Positions 11,442 through 21,585 of a stretch of 64,000 nucleotides of DNA are shown here, piece by piece. Below the pieces are notes generated by a model, which was not told the DNA's origin, did not search any database, and saw only the letters and a program-made list of their open reading frames with translations. The position numbers and the translations under genes are program-made. This DNA comes from Azolla caroliniana (taxonomy: Eukaryota > Polypodiophyta), in the NCBI GenBank assembly GCA_043228905.1, contig JBHGNT010000022.1, forward strand, positions 6,448,001-6,512,000, in the 5' to 3' direction. Every line of letters starts with the position of its first letter. Within the stretch, counting starts at the first letter, position 1.

Positions 11442-11932
11442 TGTTGTCCATAGGCCAAAAATATAAATTAGTTAAATGTAATACGCCGGTAGGTAAGGCG
11501 AGTAGGTAAGGTGGAGTTAGGTAAACGCCGAGTTTCGAGCCTCACAATTAGCCGACCGCTCAACTCTGTATGAAGAAAAAGTATATAAACCGAGGTCTGC
11601 GTACCTTGGGGAGGGGGAGAGATATCTAGAGCCTAGGCGAGGTCGTTTCATAGCTATAAGAGCTTTGTAAGGTCACCGGCTGTGGGCTGTGTTTTTTTTG
11701 TAATCATCACTAACTGTTCGCAGTAATACATATTTACTAGCTCTTGTTGTTTTCATCTGTGTGCCGTCGTTTCTAAGGTCTCAACTACATATACGACCCA
11801 GGCTCTATTCCGGGTATGCTCTCCGTGTTCTTCCCCTAACGATGCCTCCGTGCGCAAGTCTTCATGTTACACTTCCCTTGATACCGATAGCTTGTAGGCA
11901 TATCAAAGGTGTTACCAACAGAACGGTTAACA
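11442..11932 (+). repeat. Gypsy-1 5' LTR
   Basis: 491 bp beginning TGTTGTCCATAGG and ending GAACGGTTAACA. The same sequence recurs at 32810-33266 plus 38955-38988. It contains 'aagtatataaaccgagg' (likely TATA region, near 11580) and a T-run before 'gtaatcatcact'. Confidence 0.93.
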
Positions 11933-11937
11933 CAATT

Positions 11938-11950
11938 TGGCACGCCCGGT
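11938..11950 (+). other. Gypsy-1 primer binding site
   Basis: TGGCACGCCCGGT starts five bases after the 5' LTR. It is the reverse complement of a tRNA 3' end finishing in CCA. I do not assign the tRNA. A near-inverted version of the same sequence sits just before the 3' LTR. Confidence 0.7.
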
Positions 11951-11989
11951 TACAGTTGTGAGATCCCAGCGAACTACGTTGAAGACAAC

Positions 11990-13133
11990 CTTCAGCCTCC
12001 ATTACGGTGCCCAATCGCACCACGCGGTCTCGGCCATCTGACTGACGCCCTGAGCTAGTTGAAGGCTCTTCCGACTCGGCGGTCACGGACCAGTTTTTCC
12101 AAGAAATATCGAAGGCTCACCGGTTGCAATCATCGCCACCTGCTACTCAGTCGCGAGTTGAGTCCACACCAACCTCTCCACAAAGCCCTCCAGAGGTCAC
12201 CCACCCTGACCCTAACCCTTTTTTGGTTTACCGGAAGACCCCGAATTTGATACCATGTCGTATCCTTACCCACGATACACCGACAGCCCCGACGCGGAGT
12301 CGCACATCTGTGCCTTCATGTCCACCGGGCAAGCCAACCACTCAACACAACGACTCTCGTCTGCCGAAATCGAGGCCTCAAAAATTGCCGAGTTTACGCT
12401 ATCCCTCGATGGACCAGCTGCGCGATAGTATTCTGGCCTCGACACAAGGGAGTTTGCCATCTTCCACGACGTTCGCACGCAGTTCCTAGAATTGTTCCAT
12501 CGCGAGGTGCCCAAACGAGAAATGCTCCGACAGTTCTTTTCCATGCGACAAGAACCGCACGAGACGGTCGCACAATTCACGATCCGATTCCAGGATCTCT
12601 GTAGACAAGTGGTCGACGATGTCTCTGCACAACACATTCCGGACGCATTCCTGTCCAGCCTATGGGAGCCTCTACGGACGACTCTCGCACTTACTAATTT
12701 TGCCAACCAAACGATTGAGCAAATCATAGCGCGCGTCCTCGCCCTCGATCGGACTCAGCAAAGCACGACTTTCGCTATGAGTTCACTGCAAAGCGCCCTT
12801 CCCCAGGAGGACAATCACTTCCGCCAAGCCCTCCAATGCACAGTTTGCTCGGGATCGGGCCATTTGGCCCTCGAATGTCCTCACTGGCCACAATGTCCAA
12901 TCTACCAGTCCCGATCTCACACTGTCGAGCATTGTGAATACAATATGCTCAACCGTACAACGACGGCCCTGATTCGCCAAATCGAGCCCAGGGATACATA
13001 CTCTCGTCAGGAAGAGCGACAATCCTACCGGAACCAGGGTAACCAATGACCCCGATCGCCAGATAGAAGGCGTCGTGACGACGACTACCGTCGGGATGAC
13101 GACCGTTACCGAAACGACAACCGACGAAGATTG
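11990..13133 (+). pseudogene. Gypsy-1 gag, first part
   Basis: Gag of Gypsy-1 up to the Copia-B insertion point. A proline-rich leader ('ELVEGSSDSAVTDQFFQE', about 12050) shifts frame near 12235 into 'DTMSYPYPRYTDSPDAESH'. The retrotransposon Gag domain follows, with a stop at 12426-12428 where relatives have Trp after 'GPAAR'. The frame 12492-13049 holds 'RQFFSMRQEPHETVAQFTIR' and the knuckle 'CTVCSGSGHLALEC'. A second, damaged knuckle, 'CPIYQSRSHTVEHC', has Tyr for its second Cys. An Arg/Asp-rich tail runs into the Copia-B target GATTG. It corresponds to the Gypsy-2 and Gypsy-3 Gags. Confidence 0.85.
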
Positions 13134-13204
13134 TGTTGGGATTTCGGTCCCTCCGGATGGGATGTCCGGAGATGAATGACGGCAAGCCCGGTTGCGGTTA
13201 CGGT

Positions 13205-13372
13205 GCCGGATGATGAAGACCCCGGCTACGGAGCCGGATGATGAAGACCCCGGCTACGGTGCCGGATGATGAAGACCCCGGCTACGGAGCCGGATGATGA
13301 ATACCCCGGCTACGGAGCCGGATGCTGAAGACCCCGGTTACGGAGCCGGATGACGAATGTACCCGGAGGGAG
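13205..13372 (+). repeat. 28-bp tandem array in the Copia-B LTR, about 6 units
   Basis: Units start at 13205, 13233, 13261, 13289, 13317 and 13345. Each begins GCCGGATGATGAAGACCCCG and ends GGCTACGG. The array is repeated unchanged in the 3' LTR (18021-18188). It lies upstream of the promoter palindromes, where it could act as a repeated regulatory module. Confidence 0.9.
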
Positions 13373-13387
13373 ATCCGGATGCGGGGA

Positions 13388-13470
13388 CATATTTGTGAAT
13401 ATGTTTGCCAAGAGCCCTTGAGGCTATATTTGTAAATAGCCCGAAAGTCATATGTGTATAAATATGACTT
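13388..13470 (+). promoter_or_regulatory. Copia-B LTR promoter with three palindromes
   Basis: Three imperfect inverted repeats follow one another: ACATATTtgtgAATATGT, GCTATttgtAAATAGC-type (13422-13440), and AAGTCATAT-gtgtataa-ATATGACTT (13445-13470). The third has a perfect 9-bp stem and a TATA sequence in its loop. The same arrangement recurs in the other Copia LTRs of the window. Promoter function is inferred from the TATA box and its position in the LTR. Confidence 0.65.
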
Positions 13471-13837
13471 AGGGCAAACAGTTTATGTTGTTGCTCATTT
13501 TTCTGTTTTCCACTAAGAGGGAGCGAAGTGAGAGCAGCCGAGAGAGAGTGAGAGAGAAAGAGGAAGGAAGAGGTCGACGCCTCTGTGTAATACCGCCGCC
13601 TGTGGCGAGGACAGCGAGCTCAAGGTTGTTGCCTTGTAGCCTCACCATTGTACATCTCTGTGCATAGTGATAGTTGGAGTTAGAGGACTCCCGTGGTTTT
13701 TTTTCCCATTTAGGGTTTTCCACGTAAACATCCTGTGTGCTCTTCTCTCTGTTGTTCTTCGTGCATTCTTGTATTTCCCGTTTTCTGCGAATCGATCCTG
13801 TTCCTCGGTTGTGGCCGAGCACGGAATTGCAACAAAT

Positions 13838-13850
13838 TGGTATCAGAGCG
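13838..13850 (+). other. Copia-B primer binding site (Met-tRNA type)
   Basis: TGGTATCAGAGCG lies three bases after the 5' LTR end. It is the standard plant Copia primer site complementary to initiator tRNA-Met. Confidence 0.92.
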
Positions 13851-13865
13851 ACGGTAACACAGAAA

Positions 13866-16800
13866 ATGGAAGGCGCCGGTAGTGGGCCTCCGGGCATGAT
13901 GGTGCTGAATGCGCAGAATTACGCCGACTGGAAGATCAAGATGGAGGATCTTCTGATTGTTCGGGACCTGTACGAACCGATTGACAGGTCGGAAATACCG
14001 AAGGGGGTACTTGAGTCGGAGTGGAAGCTCCTGAACCGGAAAGCCGTAGCGACGATCCGACAATATGTCGATGTAAGCGTTCTACAGCATGTGGCGAACG
14101 ACACCAACGCATATGAGATGTGGCGGAAGCTGTCGGGCCTCTATGAGAGGAAGAATGCGTTGAACCGGACCTCCCTGATGAGGAAGATAGTGAACCTCAA
14201 GTACCGGGACGGCGAGAGTATGGTGGAACACGTAAGCACGTTCATGGGATTCGTGAACCAGCTTGCGGCGATCAAGTTCCCGTTGGAGGATGCAATGCAA
14301 GCCATCATCCTGATGTGTACATTGCCGGACAGCTGGGAGAACTTGGTGGTGACTCTCAGCACCTCCTGCACCGAAGATAACTTGTCTCTACAAACGGTAA
14401 AGACAAGTATTTTGAACGAAGAAGCGCGTCGGAGAGATAAAGAACCGGTCTCCGACTCGAAGGCGCTGCTTACCGAATCGGAACGGGGAAGACAGTGGAA
14501 CCGGAGTCCGCAAAGACGGGAGAAGTCGGGGACCCGGTCGCAGTCAAGAGGAAGGCCAACGTGCTTCCACTGTGGGAAGCCGGGGCACTTCCGGAAGAAT
14601 TGTCGGCATTACCGAAAGGACAACGGAGCCGACGACACCGATTCGAAGAAGTCACCGGAGAGAAACGGTGCATACCGGGGAGCCACGGACCGGAGAGGTC
14701 CGGATCGGCGAGGGCAGGAACGGAAAGGAACGACGGCACTCGCGGCAAGTGAAGAAGAGATAATGCTTATTACCGAAGAGAGGGAGCTGAACCTTGCCGG
14801 TGTAGAGATGACCTGGGTGGTCGATTCCGGAGCGTCGTTCCACCTGACCCCGGAGAAGAAATACTTCTCATCCTACACAGCCGGTGAGCACGACTGTGTC
14901 CGGATGGGAAATGAAGGTACGTGCCGGATAGCCGGCATAGGAGACGTGTGGCTGATGACATCAACCGGATGCAAGATGCTGCTGAAGGATGTGCGACACG
15001 TTCCGGAGGTCCGATTGAACCTGATCTCGGCCGGGAGGCTAGATGATGAAGGCTACACGGGTAGCATCCGGAACGGTGTCATGAAGTTCAGCAAGGGGAG
15101 CCTGATAGTGGCTCGGGCCCAGAAGGTCAACACACTGTACCTGATGAATTCCCGGCTATGTCTGGAAGAGCTGAATGTGGCAGCCGACACTGCCGGTGAG
15201 CTGTGGCACAAAAGACTGTGCCACATGAGTGAGAAGGGGATGAAGAGGCTTGCAGAAGACAACCTCATTCCAGTGAAGCATGTGCATCTGGAGAAGTGCA
15301 CCGACTGCCTGGCCGGTAAGCAAAACCGGACCTCCTTCCACTCAAGGCCACCGACGAGACGTAGCGCACCATTGGAGTTGGTGCACACCGATGTGTGTCA
15401 GGTAGAAACGAAGTCACATGGCGGAGCCCAGTACTTCGTAACATTCATTGATGATCACAGCCGGAAGCTGTGGACGGCACCGTTGAAGACAAAGGACCAA
15501 GTATTGTCCGTCTTCAAAGAACTCCACGCGAGAGTGGAAAGGGAATCCGGCAAGAAGCTGAAAGCAATACGAGCGGATAACGGAGGGGAATACCGGGGGC
15601 AGTTCCAGGAGTACTGTCGCTCGAAGGGGATCCGGCTCGAGTTTACTGTGCCGAAGACGCCGGAACTGAACGGGCTGGCCGAGAGGATGAACCGGACCAT
15701 AATGGAGAGGGTCCGGAGTATGCTGGCGCATGCGAAATTACCCAAGGGGTTTTGGGCTGAGGCAATGTCGACGGCGACGTATGTGATAAATAGATCACCC
15801 TCAGTACCTCTGGACGGAGACACGCCGCAGAAAGTGTGGACCGGTAAGGAAGTGTCCTACCGGCATCTGAAGGTGTTCGGGTGTCTCGCATACGTGCATG
15901 TGGCAAAGGACCGGAGAGGAAAGCTAGATCCAAAGACCCGGCCATGCATATTCCTCGGTTACGGCGACGACGAGTTCGGCTACCGAGTATGGGACCCGGT
16001 CGACAAGAAGATATTCAGGAGTCGAGATATCATCTTCATGGAGAACAAGACACTCGCCGACTGGGAGTCGGAGAAGAAGATGAAGAGCTCCAAGTCGACC
16101 GGTGAGGATAAACTCTACGAGGAGCAGTCCCGACCGGCAAGGGACCGGTTAGCACTCGAGGATCCGGCCGAAGACGGTGAAGAAACAGAACCGGCCGAGG
16201 AAGATGAAACTGATACCGGAACCGGCCCCGATCCCGAAATGGATTCGGATGAAGAGGAAACGGAGGAGCCGGTTACCGAAGCTCCGGAACGGAGATATCC
16301 TCTAAGAGAGAGAAGGGCCCCCCGGAGATTTCCGGAACCAGAGCACGTGCTGCTAACCGACGAGGGGGAGCCGGAGAGCTTTGAAGAAGCAAAGTATGAC
16401 ACCCAGAGCCGCAGGTGGTTGAGTGCCATGCAGGACGAGATGGATTCCCTGCATGAGAACCACACATATGAACTTGTGGAGTTGCCGAAAGGAAAGCGGG
16501 CACTTCGAAACAAGTGGGTGTTCAAGCTGAAACCGGGAGATGCCGGAAACCCCCCGAGATACAAAGCCAGGATCGTGGTGAAGGGGTTTCAGCAGAAGAA
16601 GGGCGTCGACTTCGACGAGATATTTGCCCCGGTAGTGAAGATGACCTCCATCCGGACGGTGCTGAGCATAGCGGCAAGCATGGACCTCGAGGTAGAACAG
16701 ATGGACGTGAAGACGGCATTCCTTCACGGTGACCTCGAAGAAGAGATCTACATGCAGCAACCGGAAGGATTCGAGAAGAAAGGGAAGGAGCACCTGGTAT

Positions 16801-17939
16801 GCCGGTTGAAGAAGAGCCTTTACGGACTGAAGCAGGCTCCCCGGCAATGGTACCGGAAGTTCGACTCCTTCATGACCGACGAAGGGTACCACAAAACGCA
16901 GTCCGATCACTGCGTGTTTGTGAAGAAGTTCGAAGGAGGAGACTTTCTAATACTCCTCCTATACGTGGACGACATGTTGATCGTCGGACGGGACCAGGTC
17001 AAGATACGGATGCTGAAGAAGGCTCTTCACCGAACCTTCTCAATGAAGGACCTGGGTCTGGCGAGGCAAATACTAGGGATGCACATCATCCGGGACCGGA
17101 AGAAGAAGCAGTTGTGGCTGTCACAGGAGAAGTACGTGACAAAGGTGCTTCACCGGTTCAACATGTCGGAAGCAAGACCGGTCGGGTCAACCCTCCCGGC
17201 AAACTGCAAGTTGTCCAGCAAGCAGAGCCCCAAGACAAAGGCTGAGAGGGAGGACATGATGAAAGTACCATATGCCTCTGCCGTCGGAAGCTTGATGTAC
17301 GCAATGGTGTGTACAAGACCGGACATAGGATACGCAGTCGGAGTGGTGAGCCGGTACATGAGCAATCCCGGCAAAGACCACTGGAACGCGGTCAAGTGGA
17401 TACTCCGATACCTGAAGGGCACGGCAAACGTGTGCCTCCGATTCGGCTCCGGTAAGCCCGAACTCGACGGCTTTACCGATTCGGATATGTCGGCTGATGA
17501 AGATACCAGCCGGTCCACATCAGGGTATGTGATGACGTATGCAGGGGGAGCTGTTTCGTGGCAGTCGAGGCTGCAGAAGACGGTTGCGTTGTCAACAACG
17601 GAGGCGGAGTACATGGCGGCTGTTGAAGCCGGCAAGGAAATAATATGGATGAAGGACTTCATTAGAGAGCTCGGTATCCGGCAAGAGGAGTACCGACTCT
17701 ACTGCGACAGTCAGAGTGCCATCCACCTTGCGAAGAACGCGGCCTATCACTCCCGGACGAAGCACATCCAGCGAAGATATCACTGGATCCGGGAAAGGAT
17801 AGAAGATCAGGAGTTCATGCTGACGAAGATCCACACGGAAGAGAACGGGTCAGATATGCTGACCAAAGTGCTCACACCCGACAAGCTGGAAGCGTGCCGG
17901 AAGAGGGTCGGATTGGAGAGACATCCCATGCCGAAGTGA
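13866..17939 (+). CDS. Copia-B gag-pol polyprotein, intact
   Basis: One open frame of 1,357 residues. I start at the ATG after the primer site ('MEGAGSGPPGMMV'); the frame is open further upstream, but that part lies in the LTR and primer site. Domains in order: UBN2-type Gag (about 10-200), CCHC knuckle 'CFHCGKPGHFRKNC' (about 233), aspartic protease 'WVVDSGASFH' (about 317), and the integrase zinc finger ('HKRLCHMSEKG', about 447, with 'CTDCLAG'). The integrase core follows with 'HTDVC', 'DNGGEY' and 'ELNGLAERMNR' (about 506, 571, 599). Reverse transcriptase has 'LLYVDDMLIVG' (about 1030). RNase H has 'TDSDMSADEDTSRSTSG' and 'DSQSAIHLAKN' (about 1203 and 1280). All catalytic motifs are intact. 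The polyprotein would form virus-like particles, make cDNA and integrate it. Confidence 0.96.
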   Translation: MEGAGSGPPGMMVLNAQNYADWKIKMEDLLIVRDLYEPIDRSEIPKGVLESEWKLLNRKAVATIRQYVDVSVLQHVANDTNAYEMWRKLSGLYERKNALNRTSLMRKIVNLKYRDGESMVEHVSTFMGFVNQLAAIKFPLEDAMQAIILMCTLPDSWENLVVTLSTSCTEDNLSLQTVKTSILNEEARRRDKEPVSDSKALLTESERGRQWNRSPQRREKSGTRSQSRGRPTCFHCGKPGHFRKNCRHYRKDNGADDTDSKKSPERNGAYRGATDRRGPDRRGQERKGTTALAASEEEIMLITEERELNLAGVEMTWVVDSGASFHLTPEKKYFSSYTAGEHDCVRMGNEGTCRIAGIGDVWLMTSTGCKMLLKDVRHVPEVRLNLISAGRLDDEGYTGSIRNGVMKFSKGSLIVARAQKVNTLYLMNSRLCLEELNVAADTAGELWHKRLCHMSEKGMKRLAEDNLIPVKHVHLEKCTDCLAGKQNRTSFHSRPPTRRSAPLELVHTDVCQVETKSHGGAQYFVTFIDDHSRKLWTAPLKTKDQVLSVFKELHARVERESGKKLKAIRADNGGEYRGQFQEYCRSKGIRLEFTVPKTPELNGLAERMNRTIMERVRSMLAHAKLPKGFWAEAMSTATYVINRSPSVPLDGDTPQKVWTGKEVSYRHLKVFGCLAYVHVAKDRRGKLDPKTRPCIFLGYGDDEFGYRVWDPVDKKIFRSRDIIFMENKTLADWESEKKMKSSKSTGEDKLYEEQSRPARDRLALEDPAEDGEETEPAEEDETDTGTGPDPEMDSDEEETEEPVTEAPERRYPLRERRAPRRFPEPEHVLLTDEGEPESFEEAKYDTQSRRWLSAMQDEMDSLHENHTYELVELPKGKRALRNKWVFKLKPGDAGNPPRYKARIVVKGFQQKKGVDFDEIFAPVVKMTSIRTVLSIAASMDLEVEQMDVKTAFLHGDLEEEIYMQQPEGFEKKGKEHLVCRLKKSLYGLKQAPRQWYRKFDSFMTDEGYHKTQSDHCVFVKKFEGGDFLILLLYVDDMLIVGRDQVKIRMLKKALHRTFSMKDLGLARQILGMHIIRDRKKKQLWLSQEKYVTKVLHRFNMSEARPVGSTLPANCKLSSKQSPKTKAEREDMMKVPYASAVGSLMYAMVCTRPDIGYAVGVVSRYMSNPGKDHWNAVKWILRYLKGTANVCLRFGSGKPELDGFTDSDMSADEDTSRSTSGYVMTYAGGAVSWQSRLQKTVALSTTEAEYMAAVEAGKEIIWMKDFIRELGIRQEEYRLYCDSQSAIHLAKNAAYHSRTKHIQRRYHWIRERIEDQEFMLTKIHTEENGSDMLTKVLTPDKLEACRKRVGLERHPMPK

Positions 17940-17947
17940 AGGGGGAG
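17939..17947 (+). other. Copia-B polypurine tract
   Basis: AAGGGGGAG sits between the gag-pol stop codon and the 3' LTR start, as expected for plus-strand priming. Confidence 0.88.
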
Positions 17948-17949
17948 TT

Positions 17950-18650
17950 TGTTGGGATTTCGGTCCCTCCGGATGGGATGTCCGGAGATGAATGACGGCA
18001 AGCCCGGTTGCGGTTACGGTGCCGGATGATGAAGACCCCGGCTACGGAGCCGGATGATGAAGACCCCGGCTACGGTGCCGGATGATGAAGACCCCGGCTA
18101 CGGAGCCGGATGATGAATACCCCGGCTACGGAGCCGGATGCTGAAGACCCCGGTTACGGAGCCGGATGACGAATGTACCCGGAGGGAGATCCGGATGCGG
18201 GGACATATTTGTGAATATGTTTGCCAAGAGCCCTTGAGGCTATATTTGTAAATAGCCCGAAAGTCATATGTGTATAAATATGACTTAGGGCAAACAGTTT
18301 ATGTTGTTGCTCATTTTTCTGTTTTCCACTAAGAGGGAGCGAAGTGAGAGCAGCCGAGAGAGAGTGAGAGAGAAAGAGGAAGGAAGAGGTCGACGCCTCT
18401 GTGTAATACCGCCGCCTGTGGCGAGGACAACGAGCTCAAGGTTGTTGCCTTGTAGCCTCACCATTGTACATCTCTGTGCATAGTGATAGTTGGAGTTAGA
18501 GGACTCCCGTGGTTTTTTTTCCCATTTAGGGTTTTCCACGTAAACATCCTGTGTGCTCTTCTCTCTGTTGTTCTTCGTGCATTCTTGTATTTCCCGTTTT
18601 CTGCGAATCGATCCTGTTCCTCGGTTGTGGCCGAGCACGGAATTGCAACA
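17950..18650 (+). repeat. Copia-B 3' LTR
   Basis: 701 bp, the same as the 5' LTR except for one A/G difference near 18431. It carries the same 28-bp array and palindromes and ends at the second GATTG. Confidence 0.95.
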
Positions 18651-18655
18651 GATTG

Positions 18656-19464
18656 GACGACCGTCGTGATCGTTATCACGATGACGAGTATCGGGCAAAG
18701 AACGATTATGATCGGAATGAAGATGATCGAGAGGACCGATACGATCAGCGGAATTCCCGTAATGATCGGCGCAACTCTCACCGAGGATCGCACAACAACA
18801 GAAGGAATAACGACAACCGTCATCGGGACCCCCCGCAAAATGAACCGCGTAGCTCGAACATGCCCTGGACCAACCCACCAACACACGAGGCCGGGAATCA
18901 ACCGCAACTCCCCCACACATAGATTGGGCTAGCACCAGCAACTCGGCCGTCGTTACCTTCTTCAAGTGCAACCAACCCGGTCACTACGCTATGCAATGCC
19001 CAATAACAGACCGCAGAAAGACTCCTGCCGTGAATAGTATTATGGCCGATGTGGAAAACGTCACAACACGCAGCAAAGCCCACTCTACCCCATGGCAAGT
19101 ACAGGATGAAGTCCAGCAAGCAGCCAAAGAATGGATGGATACGGCCAACAAAAACAATGTGGTGCGGATGCAAACAGAAATGGGAGACGCGACCATCGAA
19201 GCAACACAGTCCTCGGCACCATCCACGTCGACAGAAGATGACCAACTGTGGGACGCCCTTACCAGTTCCAGGATCTCCTTGCCTCTACATAAACTCTTAC
19301 CACTCATACCGCGGTTTCGGGACACCTTGGCTACACTCATGGCCAATACCCACTCCACCGCACCACCTGTGCACCTGACCGAGCCAGAAACGGGTCCACC
19401 CCTCATGGATGCGCAGAATCCAGCCATAAAAATTATGATTAAAGGGACCTGCACGGGTGCATAA
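18656..19464 (+). pseudogene. Gypsy-1 gag, second part, and protease N-terminus
   Basis: Continues the Gypsy-1 gag directly after Copia-B. The first part is an Arg/Asp/His-rich stretch ('RRDRYHDDEYRAKNDYDR'), then a third CCHC knuckle 'KCNQPGHYAMQC' near 18968-19005. The frame 18991-19464 leads towards protease ('NVTTRSKAHSTPWQVQDEV', 'LPLHKLLPLIPRF'), which is shared with Gypsy-2. It stops one frame before the protease active site, so a frameshift separates it from the DGGSG motif at about 19467. Confidence 0.8.
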
Positions 19465-21580
19465 TCGACGGCGGCTCTGGCGAGAATGTCATCAGTGAGG
19501 CTACCTGTCATAAACTCGGCTTGACTCAATGGGAACCTTGCCCCTTTTGGCATCGGATGGCCGACACACAATCGGTTCGCCCCATCGGATTAATCCGCCA
19601 CCTCGACTTTACTCTAGGAGGCCACATGTTCACTATCTCGGCTGTTGTATTACGACTCGAAGCACAGGGGGCTTACCCAATGTTATTGGGCAAACCATGT
19701 TTGCGCACAACAAATATCGAACAACATTGGCAGCGCGACATGATCTCGTTTTGCCGAGGAAAGACCAAGGTCTGGATCATAACCAAAGAACGCGTAACCA
19801 CGCCCCACAACACCTCGTTGTTATACGTGGAAGGGGTGCACATGCTCGACGGGTTAGCCGAAGACGAGGTAGATGACTTCCTAGAAGACCATCCCACTAT
19901 CATACCTCTCTTCGAAATCGACGCCATGACGGCCATCGGCACACCTCTAGATGAGGAAGTCACGGTGAATACACCTCCCCAAGATGAGCCCGATCCCACC
20001 ACCATCGCAGAATTACGACACACTCGGGACACTTTTGAACGTGAACCCGCCATCTCCCAACAAGTGAAGGCATCAACGCTTGAAACACTGAACCTCGGTT
20101 TGGACGAGAACCCTCGCACCCTACAGATTGCTAATAACTTACCAGCCGGCGAACGAGCAACCCTCATACACTTACTCACCGATTACCATGATGTATTCGC
20201 CTGGTCTTACACAAATATGAAGGGTTTGGACCCTAAATACTACCAACACCAGATCCATCTTCTCCCGGACGCTCGGTCGGTTCAGCAAAGACGATACCGG
20301 ATGAACCCCAATTATGCGGCTAAGGTCAAGGAAGAAATAGACTAGCTCCTCCGAGTCGGGTTCATAGGACTTGTAAAATGCACCACATGGTTAAGCCCAA
20401 TCGTAGTCGTCCCCAAGAAAAACAGGAAAATGCGAGTCTGCGTCGACTACCGCAAGCTTAATGCTGGAACAGTCACGGATGGATTCCCTCTCCCGTTCAC
20501 GGATAACGTTCTCGACACGGTGGCAGGTCACGAATGCTACAACTTTCTAGACGGGTTCAGTGGTTACAACCAAATCAGAATGCACCCGGATGATTAGGAG
20601 AAAACAACATTTGTCACGGAATGGGGTGTTTTCGTGGCAGAAGTAATGATGTTCGGGTTAAAAACGGCGCCAGCCACGTTCCAGCGCATCATCGCCGAAA
20701 TTTTTAACGAATATATTCCAATGTTCATGCAAGTCTTTCTTGATGACTTCGCCGTATATGGTCAGCGACTGGAACACATGACCTAGTTACGTCTCTGTCT
20801 TGATCGATGTCGCCAGGCTCGGTTAAGTTTAAACCCGGCAAAATGCGCGTTCTTGGTCACAAGCGGAAACCTACTCGGGCACATCGTCAGTCAAGAATGT
20901 ATTGCCATGGATCCGGATAAAGTACAAGCCATCCTAAACGCCCTCGCACCCTCAAACGCAAAAGGCCTCAACCGATTTCTAGGAAAAATCAGATGGCACA
21001 TCCGGATGATACGCCACCTGGCCAATTTCGCGACAACACTACACGCGGCGGTGCATCAACTTCCCTTTCAATGGACTTCAATCGAGTACGAGGCTTACCA
21101 AGGATTGAAATTAATGCTCTTGCATGCCCCAGTTGTACAACCCCCGATATGGTCAAAACCTTTTCACGTCTTCGTGGACGCATCAGATATCGCCATCGGG
21201 AGCGCACTTATGCAATGCACGCCCCCAAATTGGTATCGGCCAGTGTATTATGCTAGCCGACGTCTCTCGGCCACGGAAAAGAACTATTCAACCACCGAAC
21301 GAGAGGCCCTCGGTATGATCTACAACGTCAGTAAATTTCGGCATTACCTCTTAGGCCGACAATTCACATTTCACGTCGATCACTCATCCCTCCTTTATCT
21401 GGTCAATAAACAAGCCCTAACAGGTCGACTGGCTCGATGGATGCTCCTATTACAAGAGTTTGATTTTCATATACAGCATCGACTCGGAGTCCAACACGTC
21501 GTCGCTGACTACCTAAGCTGCCTCGAGTCAGGAGACCCTACCGAGCCCACGTTGTCGCGAAAATATGACGAGGATACGTG
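19465..21580 (+). pseudogene. Gypsy-1 protease, RT and RNase H
   Basis: Pol frame of Gypsy-1 up to the inserted solo LTR. The protease active site reads 'IIDGGSGENVIS' near 19460-19495. Reverse transcriptase shows '[20 protein letters not shown]', '[13 protein letters not shown]' and 'FLDDFAVYG' (an F-L-D-D box, normal for this branch). Ty3-type RNase H shows '[18 protein letters not shown]' and '[14 protein letters not shown]'. Nonsense codons occur at 20343 (Lys position), 20596 (Gln position) and about 20784 (His position), judged against Gypsy-2. The frame ends in 'CLESGDPTEPTLSRKYDEDT' at the insertion. Not functional. Confidence 0.88.
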
Positions 21581-21585
21581 AACGT

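Larger units (their letters stand above)
13134..13834 (+). repeat. Copia-B 5' LTR
   Basis: 701 bp, TGTTGGGATTTCGG to GGAATTGCAACA. It contains a 28-bp tandem array (13205-13372) and three palindromes, the last holding the TATA box (13445-13470). A GA-rich and then T-rich leader follows. Confidence 0.95.
13134..18650 (+). mobile_element. Copia-B: full-length, apparently intact Ty1/Copia
   Basis: 5,517-bp Copia element inserted in the gag of Gypsy-1, with the 5-bp target duplication GATTG (13129-13133 and 18651-18655). The LTRs are 701 bp and differ at only one position that I could find (13615 region, G versus A). It has a Met-tRNA primer site, one uninterrupted gag-pol frame and a clean polypurine tract. 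All parts needed for autonomous transposition appear present, so it is the youngest insertion in the window and possibly still competent. Confidence 0.95.

Noticed and set aside
13205-13372. CRISPR-like regular repeat array
   Set aside because: The 28-bp units are directly tandem with no spacers, lie in an LTR, and the DNA is eukaryotic.
13737-13865. Upstream extension of the Copia-B polyprotein
   Set aside because: The open frame extends into the LTR and primer site without an ATG; the ATG at 13866 after the primer site is the sensible start, and Copia-C starts at the matching place.
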